From Flavobacteriaceae bacterium MAR_2009_75 (GTDB lineage: Bacteria; Bacteroidota; Bacteroidia; Flavobacteriales; Flavobacteriaceae), in the NCBI GenBank assembly GCA_002813285.1, contig PHTZ01000001.1, positions 2,541,501 to 2,605,500 of the forward strand: a stretch of 64,000 nucleotides of DNA, read 5' to 3'. Under the pieces are notes generated by a model that saw nothing but the letters and a program-made list of their open reading frames with translations, did no database searches and was not told where the DNA came from. The position numbers and the translations under genes are program-made. Shown in pieces: positions 45,732 through 55,310 of the stretch; positions within the stretch are counted from its first letter, which is position 1; each line of letters opens with the position of its first letter.

Positions 45732-46553
45732 ATGCAACAAGTCATTGAGTATTTTGAATCTATAGACCCCATCTTAGCCGCATTCTATGCTACGCTTTTT
45801 ACTTGGGGCCTAACTGCAGCAGGGGCTGCCTTGGTCTTTTTCTTTAAAAACCCCAATAGAGCTGTGATGGATGGCATGTTAGGCTTTACGGGAGGTGTAA
45901 TGGTTGCCGCCAGTTTTTGGAGTCTCTTGGCGCCCGGTATTGAAATGAGTCCGGGCGAAGGCTTTGTAAAAGTGATTCCGGCGGCGGTCGGTTTTTTTCT
46001 TGGGGCGCTTTTTCTCTTCGGATTGGATAAAATTTTACCTCACTTGCACTTGAATTTCAAGGAAGGTGATGCAGAGGGCGTGAAAACGCCTTGGCACCGT
46101 ACCACCCTTTTAACTTTGGCTATAACACTTCATAATATTCCCGAGGGCCTCGCTGTGGGCGTGCTCTTTGGCGGGGTTGCTGCTGGTTTCGATGGCGCTA
46201 CTATAGGTGGAGCCGTTGCTCTGGCAATTGGTATCGGATTGCAGAATTTTCCTGAAGGGTTTGCTGTAGCCATGCCCTTAAGAAGACAAGGGCTTACCAG
46301 AAAAAGAAGTTTTATGTACGGTCAGGCATCTGCGCTGGTTGAACCTGTGGCCGCTGTTATTGGAGCATGGGCCGTATTGACTTTTCAACCTATTCTACCT
46401 TACGCGCTCTCTTTTGCCGCAGGCGCCATGATTTTTGTGGTAGTCGAAGAGGTAATACCTGAAACCCAACAAGATAAGCACTCCGATATAGCTGTTATGG
46501 GGTTTATAGGAGGGTTTATCATTATGATGACTTTGGATGTGGGATTGGGGTAA
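45732..46553 (+). CDS. ZIP family metal transporter
   Basis: 273 residues, eight membrane helices. The paired metal-binding helices are explicit: HNIPEGLAVGV (near 132) and QNFPEGFAVAM (near 173). ZupT-like proteins import Zn2+, Fe2+ or Mn2+. Two bases after the DtxR gene, so in one operon with its likely regulator. Convergent with the adaptor gene of the Cus-type operon (9-base gap), placing metal import and export genes back to back. Confidence 0.93.
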   Translation: MQQVIEYFESIDPILAAFYATLFTWGLTAAGAALVFFFKNPNRAVMDGMLGFTGGVMVAASFWSLLAPGIEMSPGEGFVKVIPAAVGFFLGALFLFGLDKILPHLHLNFKEGDAEGVKTPWHRTTLLTLAITLHNIPEGLAVGVLFGGVAAGFDGATIGGAVALAIGIGLQNFPEGFAVAMPLRRQGLTRKRSFMYGQASALVEPVAAVIGAWAVLTFQPILPYALSFAAGAMIFVVVEEVIPETQQDKHSDIAVMGFIGGFIIMMTLDVGLG

Positions 46554-46562
46554 CCTGCAAAA

Positions 46563-47108
46563 TCAAAGACCATGACCCCCAGTTTTTTCGCTAACCATGT
46601 CAAATGCCCCTTTTGTGAGAAACTTGTCTGAAGTTGAAAATCGCTCCGGATTTGAGATTTCTGTAAAGCCATCGGAAATATTTTTGATCATAACCTCAAT
46701 CTGTTCAAAGACATATTGTTTATCATTGCTTTCTATGGCCCTTAGCACAAAAAATTTATCGTTATCTTCTACAATGGCTGTTGAAGGTAAGCCCTTGCCA
46801 TGGCTGTTTTCGGTAATAATGGCCGCATCGATAAACATACCTGTTAGAAAGTTATTTTGACTCTCTTCATGTAAATGACCGTGTACTTTGATTGTGCGGT
46901 TTTCGTCTATGGATGTGCCGATTAAATAAACCTCTGCTTCAAAAGTTTTATCGGAGGCTTCTGGAATTAAAAACCTAATGGGTTGCCCCTTTTTAATTTT
47001 CATAATATCTTTTTCGAAAACGGAAAGTTCGAGATGAATATGATTGTTGTCGATGATTTCTAGAATAGGGGAGGCTGGCGATACAAAGGTGCCTTTTGTC
47101 ACGTTCAT
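46563..47108 (-). pseudogene. C-terminal fragment of heavy-metal RND adaptor (CusB-like)
   Basis: 181 open codons continuing the adaptor after the frameshift at 47130: second barrel-sandwich half (NVTKGTFVSPASPILEIID), beta-barrel, and membrane-proximal end. It has no signal peptide, so it could not work alone. Starts with ATG overlapping the stop of the N-terminal fragment by 4 bases, so translational restart is conceivable, but the product would lack export. Confidence 0.8.
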
Positions 47109-47719
47109 TTTGGTAATGCTTCCGCTAATGGGGCATAGATAGTTGCTGTCGAACTTATATTTCCCTTTTCAACTTGAGCAGAAGAGATATTTAGCATTGA
47201 TAATTGTTTTTTAAGTCCGTTAGACCGTGCATGGGCAGTTTTAAAATCGCTTTCCGCCTTTAGAAAACTTTTTTGAGAAGTTATATTTTCTTCCCTTAGA
47301 GTTTTCTGGCGATTATATTCCGATTCTAGAAAGGTCAGCTGTTGTTTGACTTCCATGTAGTCTTGCTGTAGGGTAACAAATTCAGGGTTTTCGATGATGA
47401 CCAACATTTGTCCCTTCTTAACTGAATCTCCTATAAGTAAAGGTGTTTGTTTAATATAACCACCCATAGTGGCACTTACCACCGCCCTGTTTTCCGGTGG
47501 CACATCTATCATTCCATTGGTCTTTATGGTTGTCGGAAAAGACTTTTCTTCAAGGCTTCCCAAGGTCATGCCACCGGTATTGAATTGTTCTTTCGTAATT
47601 GTTATGCTTTCATCGCTATTTTCAGTTTCAGAAGCTAAATTCTCGACGTTCTGTTTCTCACCACAGCTATGTAGAAGTATGATTTGGGAGATGATAAGTA
47701 TATAAATTGGTTTTCTCAT
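47105..47719 (-). pseudogene. N-terminal part of heavy-metal RND adaptor (CusB-like), frameshifted
   Basis: Lipoprotein signal (SQIILLHSCGEKQ), barrel-sandwich half (AVVSATMGGYIKQTPLLIGDSVKKGQMLVIIENPEFV) and the alpha-hairpin. After ATIYAP the frame reads LAEALPK and stops. Adding one base to the CCCC run (plus gggg, 47130-47133) restores ATIYAPISGSITKMNVTKG and one 385-residue protein, the usual CusB/CzcB length. As written, the Cus-type pump would lack its adaptor. Real loss or base-call error is unresolved; it follows the pump gene (39-base gap). Confidence 0.85.
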
Positions 47720-47758
47720 GTTTTTATTTTTTAAACTTTTTTTAGGCTGTTTATGGTT

Positions 47759-50700
47759 TTATAAACTGAGATAATTGAGCTGAATTACCGTTTGGTTATA
47801 CTTATTCAAATTCTCGAGTCTATTGAGTTGTATCTCATTGGCATTTTCGATACTTTGTATGTATTGAAAAAAATCGATTTCCCCATTTTTAAAACTTAAA
47901 TCGGCTGTTTTCAAAATCTCTTCAGAAAGCTCGGCGCCCTCAACTTCGTAATATTCCAAGGCTTTTGCCAGTTTTTCATATTGTGCCCTTAGCTCTTTAT
48001 AACGAGCATTCATTTTTATTCTAAATGATTTAGATTTTTCGACCTTTATTTGCTCGGCAATTTTCGAGGCCTTTATTCGGGAAGTATTTCCTCCAAAAAA
48101 TAATGGAATTTTTAGACCTGCTTGATATCCATAAAGATGGCCTTCAAAAGCACTATTGGTACCTTGAAAATAGGATAAGCTAATATCGGGTAACAGATGT
48201 TGAACTTCCATTTTTCGCTTGGCTTTTGCCAGGTCAATGGTATTTTGAACGTAAGTCATTTCTACCGTTTTCTCAATATTCACTTGGCTCAAGGTTATTT
48301 TATCCATTAATACAGGGGCGATACGTAGACTATCTTTTATTTGTGTTTTTGCTGATATATCGTTGCTGGCAATGACGACATCTTGGTGTGCTTGTTCTAG
48401 GGCAATTTGCAGTTGTCGTTGTTTTGATGAGGCCATTATTTTCTCCAAATAATTTGTTTCGCCCAATTCGAAACGGCGTTTTGCCATATTCGCGAAGTTT
48501 TGGTACAAACTATCCAAACGCAAATAAATCGCTTTTTTTTCCTGGGCATATAGATATGTATAAAATGCAGAAGTCACCTCTCGTTTTAATTCTTTTTCTT
48601 GTACGGCGTAGCGGCTAGAACTCAGGTTTAAATTCGCTTTGTTCACTTTCTTCTTGGCGAAATACACTGTAGGAAATAAGAAATCTTGTTGTACCCCAAA
48701 AACATTGAGTGGTAGGTCGCCCACAGATAAATTGTTCTGATCGAGTTGATAGTATACAGAAGTCTTATCGAAATTGAATGCCGAACCAATCAATGCCTCT
48801 GATTGTTTCATATTCAGATGGGCCGCTTTCAGATCTGCATTGTTTTGGATAGCCAAGGCAATGAGTTCTTCTAAGTTCTTCTGATTCTCTTGAGCGTTTC
48901 CAACAGAGGAAAAAGTTAGGGCAATAAATATGAGCCCTATGCTCACATTTTTATTAAGAGCAGGTTTTTTCGCTTCAATTTTTCGCTTTTCGAATAGAAT
49001 ATAAAGTACCGGAAGTACTACCAAAGTTAGTATAGTTGCCGTAATAAGTCCGCCGATAACAACTGTGGCCAGAGGGCGTTGTACTTCGGCGCCTGCGTTG
49101 GTAGAAATGGCCATGGGTAAGAAGCCTAAGGCCGCCGCCGCCGCAGTTAACAATACGGCTCGTAAACGGTCTTTGGTGCCCTGCTTTATTAATGATTCCA
49201 TATCTTCATAATGTTGTTTTTTGAGCTCTTTAAAATGTTCGATGAGCACAATACCGTTAAGCACCGCAATCCCGAAAAGTGCTATAAAACCCACCCCGGC
49301 AGAAATACTAAAGGGCATATCACGAAACCATAGGAGCAAAACCCCACCAACGGCTGATAAAGGAATCGCCGAATATATCAATAGGGCTTCCTTGACGGAT
49401 TTAAATGCGAAATAGAGTAGCACAAAAATTAATAGTAGTGCAATGGGCACTGCTATTAGAAGCCGAGATTTGGCACTCTGCAAATTCTCGAACTGACCTC
49501 CGTAAGTTATATAATAACCCTTAGGCAGCGTTATATTCCCGTTGATCAGTTGTTGCACATCATCTACTACCGACTGTAAATCACGGTCTCTTACATTAAT
49601 ACCGACAACAATCCGTCTTTGGGTGTTATCCCGCGCAATTTTGGCGGCCCCTTTTTGATAACTGACTTCAGCAAGTTCGCTCAGTGGAATCTTTCCTCCG
49701 TTTGGAATATCTACATACAGATTTTTAAGATTGTCAATATCTTTTCGGTTTTCTGAATTTAGGCGAACGACCAAATCAAAACGTTTCTCACCTTCAAAAA
49801 CACTTCCAACGGTTCGACCTGCAAAGCCCATGGAAACCATACTATTCAAATCTTCAATATTGAGACCATAGCGTGCTATCTTGGCCCGATTATATTTGAC
49901 ATTCATTTGCGGAAGTCCTACAATCTTCTCTACAGAGATATCGGCGGCACCTGCTACATTTTCGATTAGGTTTTTGATTTCATTGCCCTTTATACTCAAT
50001 ATATTGAGGTCTTCTCCAAAAATTTTTATGGCTATATCGGCACGAACGCCAGTGATAAGCTCGTTAAACCGCATTTCAATGGGCTGGGTGAATTCGACAT
50101 TCATGCCGGGAATGACGGCCAAGGCTTCTTTGAACTTATTTGCCAATTCGTCTTTGCTTTCTGCAGATACCCATTCGCTTTTTGGTTTGAGCACAATAAT
50201 CACGTCACTTTCTTCCATCGACATAGGATCGGTAGGCACTTCTGCCGCCCCGATGCGGGTTACGACCTGACGTACTTCTGGAAAGGTATTGATGAGAATT
50301 TTTTCGATTTTAGTGGTGATTTCTACAGTCTTGCCAAGAGATGTTCCTGTTTTGAGTACAGGTTGAATTACAAAGTCTCCTTCATCTAAAGTAGGTACGA
50401 ATTCACCCCCCATTCTTGAGAATAGCACCACGGTTATTATCAAAAGTAGAGCTGCCAGACCTAATACCAGTTTTTTGCTGCGTAAGGCCCAATCAATAAT
50501 CGGGTCGTAACGGGCATTCAACCATTTCATCAATCGAACAGAAATGTTCTTATCGGAAGAAAGTGAAGGTTTGAGAAATAAAGAGGCCACCACGGGTACA
50601 TAGGTAAAACACAATACCATTGCACCGATGAGGGCAAAGCTAAAGGCCAATGCCATGGGTTTGAACATTTTGCCTTCAACCCCACTCAATGATAAAATAG

Positions 50701-52096
50701 GAATGAAAACAATAAGAATAATCAACTGTCCGAAAATGGCAGAATTCATCATTTTCGAGGCACCTTTGAACGTAATAGTATCTTTTTCAGCTTGCATTTC
50801 TGCCGAATTTAGAGCCTGAAGTTCAGTGCTTTTAGCGGTAATCTGATAGGCTACAAATTCAACTATAATTACCGCTCCGTCAATTATGATTCCGAAATCG
50901 ATAGCTCCTAAGCTCATGAGGTTGGCATCTACCCCAAAAATATACATGAGAGATAGTGCAAATAACAAACATAACGGAATGACAGAAGCGACAACTAGGC
51001 CAGACCTGAAGTTTCCTAATAAGAGTACTACCACAAAAATGACAATCAGAAAACCTAAAATGAGGTTTTCAGAAATGGTAAAGGTCGTTTTGGCGATAAG
51101 TTCACTACGATCCAAAAACGGATTTATATAAACCCCTTTGGGCAGTAATGTTGAAATGGCCTGGACACGCTCGTTTACCGCGTCGATAACTTTTTTCGAG
51201 TTGGCATTTTTGAGCATCATCACTTGACCAAGTACTTTCTCGCCTTCACCATTTCCGGTAATCGCACCGAAACGGGTAGCGCTACCATAGCCTACCTCGG
51301 CTATGTCTTTAACGTAGACAGGAATATTGTTTTTTCGCGTGACCATAATGTTTTTGATGTCCTCGAGGGTTTCCACCAACCCCTCGCCACGTATAAAATA
51401 GGCCTGATCGACCTTTTCAATATAACCGCCGCCGGCAACGTTATTGTTTTTCTCCAATGCGGTAAAAACTTCTTGCGCCGTGATGTTCATGGCGTTCAGT
51501 TTTTCCGTTTTGATGGCAACTTCATATTGTTTCAGAAAGCCACCCCAGCTATTCACCTCTACCACCCCAGGAATACCAGAAAGTTGACGTTTTATGACCC
51601 AATCTTGAATAGTGCGTAATTCGGTAGGATTATATAAATCTTCATAACCGGGCTTTACATCTAGAACATATTGGTAGATTTCTCCCAAGCCGGTGGTTAT
51701 AGGTCCCATCTCTGGCGTACCAAAACCCTCAGGAATTTTTTCGGAAGCCGATTTGATTTTCTCCGCAATCAATTGACGCGGTAAATAGGTGCCAAGGTCA
51801 TCATCAAAAACAATGGTTACTACTGAGAGTCCGAACTTTGAAATTGAACGAATCTCTTGTACCCCCGGCAAATTTGCCATTTCAAGCTCTACGGGAAAGG
51901 TGATAAATTGCTCTATATCTTGAGTAGATAAGTTTCGAGAGGTAGTAATTACCTGCACTTGATTATTGGTAATATCAGGCACCGCACCAATAGGAATCTG
52001 GGTTAAAGAATAAATGCCAAAACCTGTAATAAGGCCGGTAAATAGAAATACGATAAACTTGTTACGTATACTGAAATTTATTAAAAATGAAAGCAT
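47759..52096 (-). CDS. Heavy-metal RND efflux pump fused to TolC-like outer-membrane factor
   Basis: 1445 residues. Residues 1 to about 1045 are a CusA/CzcA-type HME-RND pump (FINFSIRNKFIVFLF at the start, helix FGIIIDGAVIIVEF, GIAVLNGIVLIEHF, then the last helix IVGGLITATILTLVVLPVLYILFEKRK). Residues about 1070-1445 are an OEP/TolC coiled-coil domain. Between them, NVSIGLIFIALTFSSVGNAQ (about 1050-1069) resembles a signal peptide. The same fusion is known across Bacteroidota. Likely exports Cu+/Ag+ or Co/Zn/Cd; ions are not predictable. A hairpin at 52091-52178 holds its start codon. Confidence 0.92.
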   Translation of the reverse strand: MLSFLINFSIRNKFIVFLFTGLITGFGIYSLTQIPIGAVPDITNNQVQVITTSRNLSTQDIEQFITFPVELEMANLPGVQEIRSISKFGLSVVTIVFDDDLGTYLPRQLIAEKIKSASEKIPEGFGTPEMGPITTGLGEIYQYVLDVKPGYEDLYNPTELRTIQDWVIKRQLSGIPGVVEVNSWGGFLKQYEVAIKTEKLNAMNITAQEVFTALEKNNNVAGGGYIEKVDQAYFIRGEGLVETLEDIKNIMVTRKNNIPVYVKDIAEVGYGSATRFGAITGNGEGEKVLGQVMMLKNANSKKVIDAVNERVQAISTLLPKGVYINPFLDRSELIAKTTFTISENLILGFLIVIFVVVLLLGNFRSGLVVASVIPLCLLFALSLMYIFGVDANLMSLGAIDFGIIIDGAVIIVEFVAYQITAKSTELQALNSAEMQAEKDTITFKGASKMMNSAIFGQLIILIVFIPILSLSGVEGKMFKPMALAFSFALIGAMVLCFTYVPVVASLFLKPSLSSDKNISVRLMKWLNARYDPIIDWALRSKKLVLGLAALLLIITVVLFSRMGGEFVPTLDEGDFVIQPVLKTGTSLGKTVEITTKIEKILINTFPEVRQVVTRIGAAEVPTDPMSMEESDVIIVLKPKSEWVSAESKDELANKFKEALAVIPGMNVEFTQPIEMRFNELITGVRADIAIKIFGEDLNILSIKGNEIKNLIENVAGAADISVEKIVGLPQMNVKYNRAKIARYGLNIEDLNSMVSMGFAGRTVGSVFEGEKRFDLVVRLNSENRKDIDNLKNLYVDIPNGGKIPLSELAEVSYQKGAAKIARDNTQRRIVVGINVRDRDLQSVVDDVQQLINGNITLPKGYYITYGGQFENLQSAKSRLLIAVPIALLLIFVLLYFAFKSVKEALLIYSAIPLSAVGGVLLLWFRDMPFSISAGVGFIALFGIAVLNGIVLIEHFKELKKQHYEDMESLIKQGTKDRLRAVLLTAAAAALGFLPMAISTNAGAEVQRPLATVVIGGLITATILTLVVLPVLYILFEKRKIEAKKPALNKNVSIGLIFIALTFSSVGNAQENQKNLEELIALAIQNNADLKAAHLNMKQSEALIGSAFNFDKTSVYYQLDQNNLSVGDLPLNVFGVQQDFLFPTVYFAKKKVNKANLNLSSSRYAVQEKELKREVTSAFYTYLYAQEKKAIYLRLDSLYQNFANMAKRRFELGETNYLEKIMASSKQRQLQIALEQAHQDVVIASNDISAKTQIKDSLRIAPVLMDKITLSQVNIEKTVEMTYVQNTIDLAKAKRKMEVQHLLPDISLSYFQGTNSAFEGHLYGYQAGLKIPLFFGGNTSRIKASKIAEQIKVEKSKSFRIKMNARYKELRAQYEKLAKALEYYEVEGAELSEEILKTADLSFKNGEIDFFQYIQSIENANEIQLNRLENLNKYNQTVIQLNYLSL

Positions 52097-52178
52097 AGTC
52101 CATAGGAATAATGATTACAGAATACACGAAACGTCAGAGCTTCGTGTAGTTAAAAAAGTAAAGAGTAGGACTATGCTT
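52091..52178 (-). promoter_or_regulatory. Nested inverted repeats pairing the cusA start with the upstream stop codon
   Basis: AAGCATAGTCC (minus strand, from 52178; contains the TAG of the upstream gene) and GGACTATGCTT (from 52101; contains the ATG of the pump) are a perfect 11-base inverted repeat. Inside lie TACACGAA (52123-52130) and TTCGTGTA (52141-52148), a further 8-base stem. No T-run, so it is not a terminator. Predicts an mRNA structure sequestering the pump start until a ribosome reaches the upstream stop. Confidence 0.6.
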
Positions 52179-52569
52179 GTCGAGGTGGTTGAAAAAGGCC
52201 GTCTTGGGCCAAAGAGTGATAAGAAACTTGGTAAAAATAATTGGAATCGCGGTCTACGACCATTTCAATTTCCAATGGATAAGTATTAAATTGATTCAAT
52301 ACAAAAACTGAGATAGAAGCGGTATGGCATTGGTGTTGAAAAGGTAATTGTTCGTGTTCTTCCTTCTCTTCTTGATGTTTCGTACTGTGCTCAGCTTTGA
52401 GCGCACCATAGTGTTTCGAGATAAAAACGAAAAAATCATCTCCGTATTCTTTTGAGTGAAATTCGGCGTGTTCGATTAGGTCGTCGAAAACGAGTATATC
52501 ATCCACATGAATACCAAAACTTTGAATCAAGATCAGCAGCGAAATCGATATGGAAAGTAGTTTTGTCAT
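52171..52569 (-). CDS. Small His-rich secreted protein upstream of metal pump
   Basis: 132 residues, signal peptide (LSISISLLILIQSFGIHV), then a His/Glu-rich stretch (HSTKHQEEKEEHEQLPFQHQCH) and a Cys, which could bind metal. Short proteins like it often precede flavobacterial Cus-type operons. Its stop codon is 74 bases from the pump ATG and lies in the hairpin described at 52091-52178. The function is not known; periplasmic metal buffer or sensor is an inference. Confidence 0.7.
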   Translation of the reverse strand: MTKLLSISISLLILIQSFGIHVDDILVFDDLIEHAEFHSKEYGDDFFVFISKHYGALKAEHSTKHQEEKEEHEQLPFQHQCHTASISVFVLNQFNTYPLEIEMVVDRDSNYFYQVSYHSLAQDGLFQPPRQA

Positions 52570-52676
52570 TTATTGCGCTAAAGATACAATTTTTGTAAAT
52601 GATTTAACACGACTTAATAGTGCCTAAGTTTATGTTCAGCAGGATTTTCTTTGGCGGTACGATTATGAAAAACATA

Positions 52677-55310
52677 TTATCGATTAATCTCTTCAATTAA
52701 ATTGGCCACGAGGGCCGTCCATCCGGTCTGGTGAGAGGCACCCACGCCACGCCCGTTATTTCCATCAAAATATTCATAGAACAAAATCAATTCTTTAAAA
52801 TACTTATCAGTATATTTTTCAGGATCAAGCGAGTTCACAGGTCGATTTCCTTCAGCATCTTCTTTGAAAATCGCAATAAGTCGTTTGCTGATTTCAAAAG
52901 CAATTTCCTTTAGATTTAGATAGTTGTCACTACCTGACGGATAGGCGTATTTTAAATCGTCTTCAAAATAATTATGGTATTCTTTAAAGGTGCTAATGAA
53001 AAGATAGTTCATGGGCATCCAAATTGGCCCACGCCAGTTTGAGTTTCCTCCGAAGAGATCGGTTCGCGATTCGGCACTTTCATAATTGATACTATAAGAA
53101 CTACCGTCAATTTGAACCGTATAGGGGTTTTCATGTGCTTTTGATAACGACCGAATACCGTAATCGCTCAAAAATTCGGTCTCATCTAAAATGCTGTTGA
53201 TTAAAACATTGAGCCGTTCTCTAGGTACTAGAGATAAGAGCACGTCTTTATCGGTTCGATATTCTTCGATTATTTGGTATTTGCTGTTCTCTAAACGGTA
53301 TTTTCGGTACCATTCCATACTCGATTTGAATCGAGGTAGCTTATCTAAACGTTCTTTTCGAATATTGAGCACTGCCGCAAGTGACAACAGACCTGAAATT
53401 GACCGAACCTTGATGGGAATTCTTTCGGAATTCGGTAAAATCAACGTATCGTAGAAGAAGCCATCTTTTTCGTCCCACGAACCGGACGAATCAACTGAAA
53501 TTTTGTTCAATGCTTCGGCAATGAAACAAAAGTGCCCAAAATATTTGATGCACATGTCTTCAAAGGCAGGGTCATCAAGAGAAATTTCAATTGCCATTTC
53601 AAGCATGTTCAAACAATAAAGCGCCATCCAAGAGGTACCATCGACCTGTTCAAGCACCCCACCGCCCGGTATACCATTACTTCGGTCGAAGACCCCGATA
53701 TTGTCCAAGCCTAAAAAACCTCCTTCAAAAACATTTTTGTTCAAACTATCTTCACGATTGACCCACCAAGTGAAATTCAGGGCCAGTTTATTGAACATTC
53801 GCTTTAAAAAATCAAGATCTCCCTTACCCGTCTTTCGCTGTTCCATCTGGTAGATCTGTATAGCCGCCCATGCTTGAACAGGTGGGTTAACATCACTGAA
53901 ATTCCATTCGTAGGCCGGTATTTGACCGTTTGCGGCCATGTACCACTCTTTGGTGAACAATAGAAGCTGTTTTTTGGCGAATTCATGGTCGACCATGGAG
54001 AAGGTGACACAATGAAAAGCTGAATCCCAAGCGGCGAACCAAGGGTATTCCCAGGCATCTGGCATTGATAAAATGTCATGGTTTCGAAAGGTGGTCCAAC
54101 CACTATTTCTGCCATGTAAACGTTCTTTTGGCGGAGATGTATCAGGGTCGCCCTTTAACCATTGTTCCACTTCATAATTATAGTATTGTTTCGTCCAAAG
54201 CAGACCTGCAAAGGCCTGTCGTTGAATTTCTCGTTGTTCGTCAGTGGAGTTTTCGGTAACCGATTCAAGAAACGACTGAGATTCTTTTGTGCGTTGTGAA
54301 AAAACAGCTTCAAATTTCTCATCGAGCGGAGCATCTATTTTTTCTTTTGACAACCGAAGTTTTATAGTTTTAGTTGACCCGGCCTCAATTTCAAGTTGAT
54401 ACAGTGGTGAAAATTTTGTACCCTCGGTTTTCTTTTCCGCCAACTCAAAATCGTTGTCGATTACAGCTTTATGAAAAAGGTCTTTTTTATAAGGATGTTC
54501 ATTTTCTCCATTAAAAATGCGTTCGACATTAGTTTCGTTCTCGGTAAACAAAAACTTTGAAGGCTTCTCAAAATATAAACGATACTTACCTACATATTCA
54601 TGATTTATAAAGACGCTTGAAACTTCATTGCTATCTTCTTTTTTGATGATGGGTTTTTCCTCCATACCCAAAAAACTCCAATAATTACGGATCAAGAGGG
54701 TAGGTAACAGACTGATTTCAGCTTTTTCAGGGCCTCGGTTGGCAATTGAAATTTTGACGAGTATATCTTCCTCTTCATTTTTGGCATACTCCGTATACAC
54801 ATCAAAATATTCGTTCTTTTCGAAAATGCCGGTATCTAAAAGTTCATACTCGGTTTCGTGTTTACCTCTTTTTTTATTTTCAGCCACTAAATGCTCGTAC
54901 GGAAATTCATTTTGAGGGTATTTGTACAAATGCTTCATGTACGAGTGGGTGGGGGTATTCTCGAGATAATAATAGAGTTCTTTTACATCTTCCCCATGAT
55001 TGCCCTCTGGGCCGGTAAGACCAAAAAGACGTTCTTTTAAAATCGGATCTTTCCCGTTCCAGAGCGCTACTGAAAAGCAAATATTGCAATACCGATCAGA
55101 TAGACCGGCGATACCATCTTCGCCCCATCTGTAGGTTCTACTGCGAGAATGATCGTGCGGAAGATAATTCCAGGCATCGCCATTGGCACTATAATCTTCA
55201 CGAACCGTACCCCATTGACGTTCACTTAGGTACGGCCCCCATTTCAGCCAATCCTTTTCTTTTGAATAATGTGCTTCAAGTCTCTTGGTCTCTAGGTTTG
55301 CCTTGCTCAT
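52677..55310 (-). CDS. Glucosidase, GH63/MGH-like (alpha/alpha-barrel)
   Basis: 877 residues, no signal peptide, cytoplasmic. The N-terminal region (LKWGPYLSERQWGTVREDYSANGDAWNYLPHDHSRSRTYRWGEDGIAGLSD) and catalytic-domain segments (YPWFAAWDSAFHCVTFSMVD, PAYEWNFSDVNPPVQAWAA, NSNWRGPIWMPMNYLFI, GASHQTGWTALVANLIEE) match bacterial GH63-like glucosidases such as mannosylglycerate or glucosylglycerate hydrolases. Probably hydrolyses a compatible-solute or alpha-glucoside. Monocistronic. Exact substrate uncertain. Confidence 0.85.
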   Translation of the reverse strand: MSKANLETKRLEAHYSKEKDWLKWGPYLSERQWGTVREDYSANGDAWNYLPHDHSRSRTYRWGEDGIAGLSDRYCNICFSVALWNGKDPILKERLFGLTGPEGNHGEDVKELYYYLENTPTHSYMKHLYKYPQNEFPYEHLVAENKKRGKHETEYELLDTGIFEKNEYFDVYTEYAKNEEEDILVKISIANRGPEKAEISLLPTLLIRNYWSFLGMEEKPIIKKEDSNEVSSVFINHEYVGKYRLYFEKPSKFLFTENETNVERIFNGENEHPYKKDLFHKAVIDNDFELAEKKTEGTKFSPLYQLEIEAGSTKTIKLRLSKEKIDAPLDEKFEAVFSQRTKESQSFLESVTENSTDEQREIQRQAFAGLLWTKQYYNYEVEQWLKGDPDTSPPKERLHGRNSGWTTFRNHDILSMPDAWEYPWFAAWDSAFHCVTFSMVDHEFAKKQLLLFTKEWYMAANGQIPAYEWNFSDVNPPVQAWAAIQIYQMEQRKTGKGDLDFLKRMFNKLALNFTWWVNREDSLNKNVFEGGFLGLDNIGVFDRSNGIPGGGVLEQVDGTSWMALYCLNMLEMAIEISLDDPAFEDMCIKYFGHFCFIAEALNKISVDSSGSWDEKDGFFYDTLILPNSERIPIKVRSISGLLSLAAVLNIRKERLDKLPRFKSSMEWYRKYRLENSKYQIIEEYRTDKDVLLSLVPRERLNVLINSILDETEFLSDYGIRSLSKAHENPYTVQIDGSSYSINYESAESRTDLFGGNSNWRGPIWMPMNYLFISTFKEYHNYFEDDLKYAYPSGSDNYLNLKEIAFEISKRLIAIFKEDAEGNRPVNSLDPEKYTDKYFKELILFYEYFDGNNGRGVGASHQTGWTALVANLIEEINR

